Source: Zonotrichia leucophrys gambelii (taxonomy: Eukaryota; Chordata; Aves; Passeriformes; Passerellidae). Taken from it: a stretch of DNA of 64,000 nucleotides. The position numbers were made by a program, and so were the translations under genes. Of the stretch, positions 50,915 to 61,400 are shown in pieces (within the stretch, counting starts at the first letter, position 1; each line of letters starts with the position of its first letter). The notes beneath the pieces were generated by a model. The model did not search any database. It was given only the letters and a program-made list of their open reading frames with translations, and was not told the origin of the DNA. The stretch covers positions 13,580,599 through 13,644,598 of the forward strand of contig NC_088177.1 of the NCBI RefSeq assembly GCF_028769735.1. The letters run 5' to 3'.

Positions 50915-53900
50915 AAAAGCTTAAGGGCAAAAGAAATTTGGGAGGTTTAGTCAGTGGAATACTTATTTTGTGGAAACTTTGGAAAGGCATTAAAGCAGAC
51001 AAGTACATTAACAAACTTAAAGTAAGCTTTTTATTACTTAATATTTTTTCACCAAAATTCAAAGCTTTGGCACTCTAAGTAAAGCAGAAAGTGGAAATCT
51101 CAGCAGAGCTGCATTAATTTTTCAAGCCCTAATGTGCCAGACAGGGAATAAGTTATTACATCTGTTGCCCTCTGGGAGGAAGAATGAAAAGCACAGAAAT
51201 GATTCTTTGCTGTTAGGATGGAATAACTGGATAATAGCTGATATAAGCAGCAGCACTGCTGCAGAAAAGCTTTACAGCAGCTTGTGTGTCATCATTAGGA
51301 GTGAGCATTTCTCTGTATAACTAGTGTGGCAAGATTAGGAAACGTGGCAGGGCTTGTTTGTTCTTCTCATGGGGCCCTTTACAATTATGGGGGAATTTCG
51401 AGTGACTCGTGTGCAGCTGCTGATGGTCTGTGTGAGGCACTCCTTTCTTCACGTTGAATTCTCAGCCTGTAGACGTTGCTTTCAGGATCCACAGGCACAA
51501 ACACAGCTGTCCATGGCAAGTTTATGAGGGCAATATGGCACTCCAAGCTGTGGTGCCTCCAGGCAGGTTTATAGGGATTTGTTTGCCACAAGCCTGGCTC
51601 CTGGGTGGGCTCCCGGAGATGATGAACTGAGTCCATAAAATCCTCGTCCCTCTGACAGGCAGAAATGTGTGCTGAGTTCTTTGGTGACTTGTTTTCCAAG
51701 GGAGAGCCCTGGAGGCCTCTTATTAATGGTTGTCTTCTCTGTAAATACACTCATAAAGCTTTCTAAGTATAGTGATAACGTGGCAAATAAACAATGATAA
51801 CCCCAGAGGAAAATGTGGGAATTACTTGTGTGTCCATGAGCTCACCTGGGAATGAACGTACCAAAGCACCATCCCCAAGCTTCACTGGTGCCTCAAGCTA
51901 AAGTATCTCAGTCTTTTGTCATCCCCAAGAGGTAGGAAAAGGCTTCCGTGACAGGGCATGGAGCCAAGGAAGAAAAACAGTCTTTATCTGCCTGTCTCCT
52001 TGGAACATCAGATATTACAGTGGCACGTGGATCTGGAAAGGCACATGGACAAAAGGGATGAAAGCACTTCAGGCCTTCTCGGATCAATGTCCTTTGTTGG
52101 AAGGAATATTAGAACGCAATGTATAGATTTTTATCCTCACCTCTAATTGATCTTAGTGCAGCCTTATGTAGCATGCTTTGTTGTGGGTGCTGCTGGCTTG
52201 TGGGTCAGAGAAAGCTCATTTCTGATGGAACCAAACTGCTCTGAGGGTTTCCATGCGCGTTTCTCTCATTAACACTGAGCTGATGCTGCTTCTCTGGCAC
52301 GACCCTGCCTTCTGGGGGCTCCTCTGAGGTCTGAGGTACAGCAGGCTGTGACAATTTGCTGTGCTGCAGGATGTAATGCATAAACAATTTTAAGGCTAAT
52401 GTGAGCTAATGGAGGAGTAACTGCAAACTAAACCTTATGGAAACATTCTGTGCCTGATTTATTGCAAGCACCATATAAGTGTATTGAGGCAGACTAAGGG
52501 TAGTCCTCTACTTTTCCCTGCAAGCATTCTTTAATTTTCTTAATGCTTTTTTTTTTTTTTTTTTTGCATTGAGCAATGCCAGGGCAGGTATCGGTATGTG
52601 GATTTAGCTGAAATCAGCTTTTTTTGAAACGCGGCTCACCACTCTATTTGATTAAGGGTTATTGGAAAGCTTCCACCTGTTCTGTGTAGATTAGCTGTGC
52701 CTTAAGCCTTATGTAGCTGATTTTGAGAGGTTGTCACTAAATTGTGGCAGGTCATGTGCTCATATAACTTATATCAGCATTGTCCTTGAAAAGCCAGTGC
52801 AGCAATTCCACTGTGATATGGTCGGGAGTGAGGAATCCTCCTGGTCACAGCTTTGACAGTGGCGCACCAAAGGTGAAATCATCCGTCTGTAAACACAAAA
52901 CAAGCATGAACAAGCATGTGCCTTTTTAAAATTTGTTGTGTAAACAAATATAAAGAAAAAAAAAAGGAAAGAAATTTAATACCCCTCCCTCTGGTAGCTT
53001 GTTATTAGCCCTACATATGGAACTAAACATCAAACCCCCAAACTGTGCACAAATTAGTCTTTGATTCCTGAGATCTGTCTACCTCGAGAGGGGAACTTCA
53101 GCCAGCAGCTCGGGAAAGGCAAGATCTGCAAGTGCTAAGAGTAAAGCAATTATAATAAGGGGAAGCTTTTCCAGTGTGAAGGGTAATCTGTCTCAGAGGT
53201 AGATTAGCACTGACACATCCCCTTTAGACGAGGAGCTCAGAACTGACAGCCATTTGGAATTATGTCTGGAGATGCTGTCAACACCCCCACGTCATGAGAA
53301 GGGGAAACGTGGTCTCTTGGCTGCCTGCAGTTGCAGCCATCTGCTTGGATGGTGGGTTCCTGCTCTGGGCTTGGCTGGAGTGGTTCACCAGGACTCCATG
53401 GGTGCCAAGCAGCAGGAGCTTGAAAAGAGCAGGCTGTGTGTCTCAACACACACTGACTGCAGATTTTATCAGGAGCCCTCATTCTGCACGACTGCAGCAG
53501 CATCACGCACAGATCCTTGGTTTGCTGGCGTGTGGTGATGCTCACATGTCAAAGCAGGGACAAATAAAACAGATTTCGAGGGACTCTGTTCCTGCCAAAA
53601 TGCAGTGCAGTGGGGCACCTCAAACTTCAGTCCAAATGTCCTCAGGAGAGACACCTCCTGAGATTTCTAGATGAATAGGAAAAATCACTGCCTTTTCACC
53701 ACCCACTGAATCAGCTGGAATTTATGGCATAAAATTGCTCAATCAATTCCAGAATGGGGGAAGTCAGTCAGAATACCTAATTACATGGTTATTGAATATG
53801 GACAGAGCATTCTTTAAAAAAAAAATAAAATGTAACTGTGCCACAGAAGTGGAGAGATCTGCGTAGCTGGGAGGCAGTGCAGCTGTAAGGAATTTTATTC

Positions 53901-54727
53901 AGATGCTGTGTGGCTCACTTTCAGTTCTGTTGGACACTTAACAACAAATTTATTTCAGTTTAGGAAAAAAACAGCCTGTGGTGATTACTTCACTAGGTCT
54001 TCAATATATTAATTCTGGTTCTTACCTTGCTTAACATTTTTTTATTCATTTTTTTCTAAAAAGTTTTTCAGAAAAAAAAAAAAAAGGAAATGCAGTAATT
54101 CTGTACCTAAATGAAACAACAGTGCAGATACACCAGAAGTGCAGTCATTGCATCACTGCTGTTCTCATTTGTGTTGCTGGGGAATGACTGTGAATAGCAT
54201 TAGAGGGTTTTAAGGTTAATGTCTAACCCCACGGATTTCTGGAGACCCACCTTGCTGTCTCTGTAAGACAGATGCTTTTACAGGGCCCCCAGGAGGAGAC
54301 ACTGTAGGTGGTGTTGGACACAGATCTTCCCTTTGCCAAAGCACTGTGTTTTAAAATGTCTTTTTTTTTTCTTTTAACTAGAGAAAATTGTGCACACTTC
54401 TCCATCCTTCCTTGTTTTAAAGTGTTACATTTGGTCTTTCTGTCAAAGATCTGCTGTTATCTGTCTTTTTTCCCTAAGAAGCCCAGTTTCTTCTGGCATG
54501 TAACTGTCTTTACTCTTGTGTTTTTTAAACATGTCTCTATGTCCTTTTTTTTTTTTTTTCCTTATAATTTGTTTCATCTCCTATATCCCTGATTTTTAAC
54601 ACAAGCATGCTGGTGACTGAATAATGCCACTACCAACTCCCAAACGAGTAGGAATAAAGCTGATTTTTTTTTTTTTATTTATGCTTTGATAAAATTGCTT
54701 TGGAATTATAAAACAGAGCAGGTTTCC

Positions 54728-55046
54728 TGTAGGGGGATACAGTATGGGTAAATGAAGGTGGTATAGAATGTAATCTTATCCCCTAAAGAGTTGCAGCTGA
54801 GCCAATTACTAGAGATTGGGAGCAGGCCTGATGTTAACAGGCCACAGCTGTAGCCAATAAGAAGAGAGTTATAAAAGGGTGGGTTGGTTGGTTGGGGGAA
54901 CTGGAGTCAGTTGGCTGCTGTGAGGACAAGGAGGAGTCAGTGCCTAGAGGAGCTGCCTACGAGAAACATCAAGGAGGTACAAAACTCCGGCAACATGGAA
55001 CCCTTGCAGTGTAATGACAATAGAACACTTGCACTATGTGACAACA
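54728..55046 (+). mobile_element. Solo LTR with TATA box (family C)
   Basis: The 319-bp element starts TGTAGGGGG and ends GTGACAACA. It is flanked by GTTTCC (54722-54727) and GTTTCT (55047-55052), a 6-bp target duplication with one mismatch. It contains CCAAT at 54854 and TATAAAAG at 54870, about 16 bases apart, then a GGTTGGTTGGTTGG run. Promoter elements in this order give the plus orientation. No internal genes flank it, so it is a solo LTR. Confidence 0.85.
54870..54877 (+). promoter_or_regulatory. LTR promoter TATA box
   Basis: TATAAAAG lies in the family-C LTR, preceded by CCAAT at 54854. Start of transcription would be expected near 54900. Whether it is active is unknown. Confidence 0.6.
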
Positions 55047-56287
55047 GTTTCTAGCTGATCACACAACTCCCGAGTGATCTGCCTCTGCCTCTACCTAGAC
55101 ATGACAGCAGGGGTTCAGGTGAGAAGGTGCTCTCTCCCTTCTTAGCTGGCATTGGCCATGGTGAGGGACAGCCTGTGCCCAGGGAAGCAGTGCCCAAGCC
55201 CTGGGAATGGCTGCTCCACTGGGACAGTGGCCAGAGTGCCCTGGAATCCCTGCAAAGTGTTTGATAATGCATTCCAAAGAATTATTGCATCTGTTGTTTT
55301 GGCCTTTTCCAGCATTACCTGTCAAAGTGTTCTGAGGTTGCTCATTGAAGCAAACACTCTCCACCTCTCCCATTTCCAAGAAGCCTTTACCCTTGGCTAG
55401 ACAAAGGATGACATTGCCGTGTCACTAATCTTGCCGATTTTCACAGTGTTTGATAAATGCTTCTGAACAGATTTCATCACATCCAGCAGATTTAATGCTT
55501 CTTTAGATAAGGCAAGTGCCTAACAGTAACACTTTCCTCAGTCAATTCAGCTACAAGTAAATACTGTGTGTGATTATAGGATTAAATCTGAAGCAAAAGC
55601 CTGGTTTTGTAAGCAGTTAAAAATCTCTTGTTGAAGCTCTTCTTTCTCTCACTTGCTGTAGAAAAGGGACTCATTTTCCCTTGACAGGTTTTCAGTTATA
55701 AAAATTGATTGTATGCTTAAAAAACCAGGTTCTTGGGAGAGCTTTAATTTCCTCTTGAAAGGATCATTTTTTAAATGGAAGTGCACTTGATTTTGGAAAA
55801 TTTCAATTTTATTTATTCCAAATCTCCCTGCACATCTATTTTTCCGCTCGATCCATTTTTCCTTTTCATACTCGTGAAAGTTGCCATAGCTACCCGTAAA
55901 TTGCTGGTGTTTTTTTCCCCCAATTAAATCTCAGTAGTTATGAAGAAAAATGTTGTTACTTTTAGCAATAAGAGATTTCCTCTCCAGCCCCTCACCCCCT
56001 TGTTGATTGTGCCTATTAAAGCAGCAATAATATTTCTCTGACTCATCCTTACCTGATGATTCAGAACCTCAGACATGAGACTCCAAACTCAGAAATTACC
56101 ACAGTGGGTGTTAATATCTGTGTGGGAAAGGGTGAAGCTTGGAATCTATAGTGCCCAACATGTAACATGAGGCTCTGGGAGAGCATTCCTATTTCCTAAT
56201 GTGGCCCTCCATCATTTAATACTGACAGAGACCTCAGAGCTGCTCCCCAGCACTGGAAGGGTCTCAGGTGTTGCAGGTGTTCCCCAG

Positions 56288-56734
56288 TGATGCCCTGTGC
56301 AGGCTGACCTAGAACTGAGGCCAGACAGAGTTAAAGAATAAAGTAGGGATTTATTCAAAGGCCTCAATGCATCCACCTTGGGCAGCACAAGAGCCCAGCC
56401 AGGGCTACACCCAAAATGAACCAAAATGAATGACCAGTTGCTCAGTCTCTCACTTTTGAAGTTCTGGTCCATTTGCATATTGGAGTTAATTGTCCAATTA
56501 CAGCTTTAGGTTATGAAGTCCCATCCTTCTTGTTTTTCTCTCTTCATTCCACATTGTTTGTGCTCTTGGGCCTGAAATTTCAATCATTTGTCCTTGGTCC
56601 CCAGCTAGAGAAGGAATTGTTTTGTCTCCCTACTCTGTGAACAGAGCTCACCATCCCCTAATATGAAGCTCAGAACTACACACTAAAGCAGCACAGAATA
56701 TGACAATATAAAAGCTAAAACCTGAGGCATCACA
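56288..56734. mobile_element. LTR, family D (ERVL-like, tentative)
   Basis: The ends form a short inverted repeat: TGATGCC at 56288 and GGCATCACA ending at 56734. Internal text includes GAGGCCAGACAGAGTTAAAG, GGGATTTATTCAAAGGCCT, TCCATTTGCATATTGG, CAATTACAGCTTTAGG and CAATATAAAAGCTAAAACCT, which I associate with common songbird LTRs. I could not find a convincing target duplication, so the ends may be off by a few bases and the class is tentative. Confidence 0.7.
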
Positions 56735-57604
56735 GGGAAACACCCAAGCATTCAAAAAGGGAAGGAAGGAGGATCTGGAAAACTCCCAGCCAGTCAACCT
56801 TAGTCTTTCTGGAAGTTTTGGAGTGACCCACCCTAGAAGCCTTGTGCTAAATTCTGTACTGCACAGGTGGTCTCACTCCTTGTCCTCCATGGCGTTTTAT
56901 GCATTTGCACATATTTGAGTGGATATCCACAAAGTGGGATATCCAGTTTAATGTGGCAGGGAGGTAGAGCTCAAGGTGAGGTTGCAATCCACTTGCTGCC
57001 CTTGGCTAATTTTCTTCCAAAAAGAGAACCAAAAACTTTGCTATTGATCCCCCTGCAAGAAGTGAACAAAATTTTTATTATTTCATCAGAGAAAAGAAAG
57101 CCACAGCAGTTCAACTTTCTCTCCTCTCAGACAGCTCCATTTTTAACTCCATAGTTGAGGCAAACAAAAACCCTTCCTTAGATTACACGGTTTAGTGATA
57201 ACATATCACACCAAGCATAGCCCAAAACACTGTTGGAGTGGCTTCCTAAAACTTATCAGACTTCCCAAGCCATGATTTACCCTGGCACTCCCTTGAAAAT
57301 TTCAGCAATGAATCCAACTTATTGTTTTCTGTTTCTATGGAAATAGAGCAGGAGCTCTCAGGAAATCATCTAGTTTGTCTCAGCTGATGAACAGATGAGG
57401 GAAACACCATCCCAAACCTGAGAGCTGGTTCAGACCCCACACAGGGTGAGAGCTTTAGTCTGAGTCTGATGTTTAAAGGATGCTGCACAGCAAGGCAGGG
57501 TTTGAGGGCTGTGTCACTGCCTGCCGGGCTGTCTGGGTTACACTGATTAATTATATGAATATTTCTGTGACATATTTCTTTGGAAAATGCAACGGAATCA
57601 TTTA

Positions 57605-57815
57605 TTCTTCCTGTGAGGGTGGTGAGGCCCTGCCACAGCTTGCTCAAAGCAGCTGTGGCTGCCCTATCCCTGAAAATGTCCAAGGCCAGGTTGGACAGGG
57701 CTTGGAGCAGCCTGGGATACTGGAAGGTGTCCTTGCCCATGGCAGGGAGGTGGAATGAGATGAGCTTTGAGGTCCCTTCTAACCCAAATCTCTCTGTGAT
57801 TCCATGATTCTATGG
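57605..57815 (+). repeat. CR1 LINE 3' end
   Basis: This is a sense-orientation CR1 tail: GAGGGTGGTGAGGCCCTG, CAGCTGTGGCTGCCC, AAGGCCAGGTTGGACAGGG, CTTGGAGCAGCCTGGGATAC, TGGAAGGTGTCCTTGCCCAT, GAGGTCCCTTCTAACCC, ending in the diagnostic CCATGATTCTATGG. This is the clearest CR1 fragment in the window. The 5' truncation near 57605 is typical of LINE integration. Confidence 0.92.
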
Positions 57816-58336
57816 CATAAACAAATGTTGCTTCTGAAGTACCCAGCGTGGTTTCAGTGGGCAAAACCAACACAGACCATATTTACAGACGTGTTTTCTA
57901 TATATACAGGTGCAAAGGATGGACAGACAAACACGTGGCTGTACCAGCATTTGATTTGGCAGTTCTTGCTTCATTAAAAAAAAATAATTCTTATATGTGG
58001 GGTGCTTCATATCCATTCATATCTTCATATCTAAGTAGTCTTGGCTGTGGCTTGATCTACAGCACAGGCAGCTTTTAGAAACATTTGCAGTGCTCACAGT
58101 ATGTGCAGCAGCACCTAAAGCCCCTTGGAAGGTGCAGGTTGCTGGTGTAAAGGGGCCTTTCTGAAAAATACCTGGTATTTTCTTCATGGGAGATGAAATA
58201 ACTCACTGAAATAATGGGATTACAGCCTTTATATAATTTTAAGTGAAGTCAGTTTTGTAGTTAAGGTTCTTGACAAGGATTGTATCTGTTTTAAATGATG
58301 GTTTATTTTAATGTTTTTTTTCACACTGCCATGCAG

Positions 58337-58403
58337 GTACCCAAGGGAAACCCTTACCTAGATGAGCAGAGCACCTCCATTCCATTTGTGCTGGACTTCC
58401 CTG
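58337..58403 (+). other. Candidate 67-nt exon of an unknown transcript
   Basis: A good polypyrimidine acceptor (TTTTTTTTCACACTGCCATGCAG, ending at 58336) and a consensus donor (CTG|GTAAGTA, GT at 58404) bracket 67 bases. Only one of the three plus frames is open, and it begins at the first base: VPKGNPYLDEQSTS, then IPFVLDFP plus a split codon. The peptide has ordinary protein-like composition. It is in phase with the upstream candidate exon ending at 47700. I do not recognise the family. Confidence 0.35.
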
Positions 58404-61400
58404 GTAAGTAGAGAACATGATCTTCACTTCCCTGGAACAAGTGCAGACATGTTAGTAAACCTGAATATTTGAATTAAGCAATGCTGGAACAAAAAACATG
58501 CTGAAAAACACACATCCCAAATTTAAAATGCCAATAGCAACACTGTTGTTATTTATCTATTTTTCCTAGAATTATTTTCTATTCTTCAAATGTGACAGGC
58601 TCAAGTGTGGGGCCTGGAAGATTTTACCAAATTTAAAGGACATGGGAATTCTAGCATTGCCACAGTGAAATTTGATACTATTTCATCCCTTTGCTCACAT
58701 GATTTGCCACTATTTAATTTGGAAAACTGACTGATCCCTTTTCTCTGATGTCTGTTTTCACCATCTTCAAATCTTCAGGAAAAAAAAAATCTATAAGAAT
58801 TTTTCGAATAAGTAAGCCTTGTAGGGTTTTGGGAATCTCAGCTTACCCTTTAGATGTTTGACAGGCTGGAGAATATATTCATGTATAACAACAAAAGGAA
58901 ATGATGATACATCTTCTCTCCTCTGAAATACTGTCTGCCTAAAATGAGACTTTTAAAAAGAACACTGGAAAGAAAACCTTGTAAAAAGCTTATTTCCTTT
59001 TGACAAGGTATAAAGTGGCTTTCTCTTTTTGTTTTTTTTAAGGAAAAGGAACAAATTCATTTTTTCCTGTTTAGACTAATTTGAGGTGGAGTAGAAGGAA
59101 TATAATGGCTTAATTATTTGCATGGTAATTTTTGCTTTTCTGCAGGAGAGTGAGCATGTGTGTATGAAAACCTTTATTAATAATTCCCAGGTGTGTGGCA
59201 GAAAAAACAATCTGTGTCAGTCAAAATATCCAAGTTATTTGTTTCATTACATGCAATATAATTGCATTTCATCCTTCTGGCTTCAAGAGCTGAATCTGGT
59301 ACTGCACTTCTTTTTACTGGATGCTGCAGAAGAGAGATAATTGAGCTTGAGTAAGTGAATTTTGAATTTTGTTGTGGAACATCAGCTTGCCCAGCTGTGC
59401 CAGGGAGTGACTGTGAAGTTCAGGTCTGGATTCTGAGTTGAGATATTGTCTCTGATACTTTTGCTCAAGTTGTGCCTTCAAGGGCACTGCCAGGAAAGCT
59501 GAAGTCACAAATGTGGGGCAGCAATCCCACCTGGGCAGGTGTGCCTTCCTTTTCTGCCTGAATGCAAGCAGGGAGAATGCAAACAGGGCTGCAAAGAGAA
59601 AATCACTGCCCTGGGCAGAGCCACACAACACACACACAATAGCCTGTCCTGCCTTGTAAGGCCCCCATTGCTGGCCACACACAGGTGCTTAATTGGGACA
59701 GGATCAAGGGCAGAAGGCTGTTGGGTGTTTTCAGGCAGATCTGGGTGAGACCAGCTGGAATTTGCCTCACCAGCTTCACCTGGCCTTCCCCCAGGGCTGC
59801 AGCCCATCAGCCCCAGAAGGTTCTTTAAACTCCAGCCTGAGGGCTCAGGTTTGGGTAGAACTGGTTTAAGGGTATCTGCTCCCTGTCCTTTGCTGAGTTA
59901 TTGTTTGGATTTCCTGGAGTGATGTGGCTGAGGATCACTGGATGGGTTTTGTTGCTGCCATCATCCTGGACCAGGAGTCCCACCTGTGAGGTCAGTGCAT
60001 TTAGTTTGAAGTACAGAGCAATGGAGTGGCTTAATATAAACTGATTTTATGAAACACAGAGCAGGACAAATGTGTATTGCCTCTTTCAGAGTGCTTAGAT
60101 GTTAAATGTGTGCCTGGAATTTAGCAGGTTTACTTGGTAGCAGTTGGTTGGTGGCATTTCGGTGAGTGCTACAGCACAGCTGTGTGTCTTCAGTGAAATA
60201 GAAATCATCTGAAGTTTTGTACTGGATTCAAATGAAGTGTGGTCAAGTGATACATTCCTATGCAAGGTGTAATGGCTGAGCATTTCAAGATAATTTTTGT
60301 GTGTATGGGAAAGTCAAACTATCTAGTTACTACCTTACACAGTGTTTTTCTTCTGAAACAGTTTTAAGCCTGGCATGTGCAGATTCAATTCACCACCTAC
60401 TTGAATGAATCAGATTTGGTAGGAAAGTCACTGAGCTTGCTCTTCTGAGAGCTGTACGAGTGTAAACTGTCAGGAGGCTACAATTCCCTCTTTTCTCAAT
60501 GAGTGGGGCACACACTGCTTTTCCTAGGGAGGGCTAGAGTCTTCAGAGAGACTTTTTAAATTCCCAGGCTGTGCTGTCACACCCTGCTGAGCTTTTGGCT
60601 TGAAAATTCAGTTGCTGTTCATATTTCCAGATCATAACTTGCATCTGCTGTGGAGCTCTGAGTGTTGGGATGGTGCTGGATGCTCGTTGTTATTTCTGGG
60701 TGCTCTGGGAGGTGGCAGGACAGCAGCAATGTGGAGTTTTGCCTTACAGCCCTCTATAAAAGAGAGTTTATAATTCAACTCAGAGCTGCACCTGCTCAGC
60801 TACTGTTCGTGAGCAAAGGGGCACTCAGGGCTGGCAGTAACATTCTGAGAAGATGCACACATATAAAAAAAAAAACTCTTTAAAATACCAATTTAGAAAG
60901 CAGGTTTCTAGGGACAATCCTTGCGTGGTGTTTTCTGGCTTCTTTTGTCAAGCCCAAGATTTGATCCTAGCTGATACTAGCCTACTTCTTTCTGCTGAAG
61001 GCAATTTACTCTTCGCAGAGGACAAGTGTCCTGTGATTTGAACAAAGTTCCTTTCTAACCAAGCTGGCTTTCCCTCAGGAAAAAAATATCCCCCCTGTCC
61101 TACACAGCCATTGGACTTGCGTTGGTGTCCTTAAGTGGTTTACTGTAAAATAAAGCTCACACAAAGATCCCACGTGGAAAAGATCCACTTGCAAAGAGCT
61201 GTATTGATGGTCCTTTGATTTGTCTGGTGTATTTTTGAGATGTGGCTTTTTTTTGACATTTTAGCTGCCTGTTATGCCATGATGTAAAGCACAGTGACAG
61301 CTATATTTACACTAGCTGTAAATCTGATTCTGTAAACACCAGATGAAACTTAAACTTGGACACATATTCCCAAACTGTCACTACTGTGACAACACAGTTC

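Larger units (their letters stand above)
47701..54727. other. Intergenic (or intron of the candidate transcript)
   Basis: Apart from a family-B LTR-like repeat (about 50090-50590), a CR1 tail (50801-50914) and poly-T runs such as 52547-52565, this is unremarkable unique sequence. The open frames here have no supporting features. Confidence 0.55.
55047..58336. other. Intergenic (or intron of the candidate transcript)
   Basis: Contains an ERVL-like LTR (56288-56734) and a CR1 tail (57605-57815). The rest is unique sequence without recognisable genes. Confidence 0.55.
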
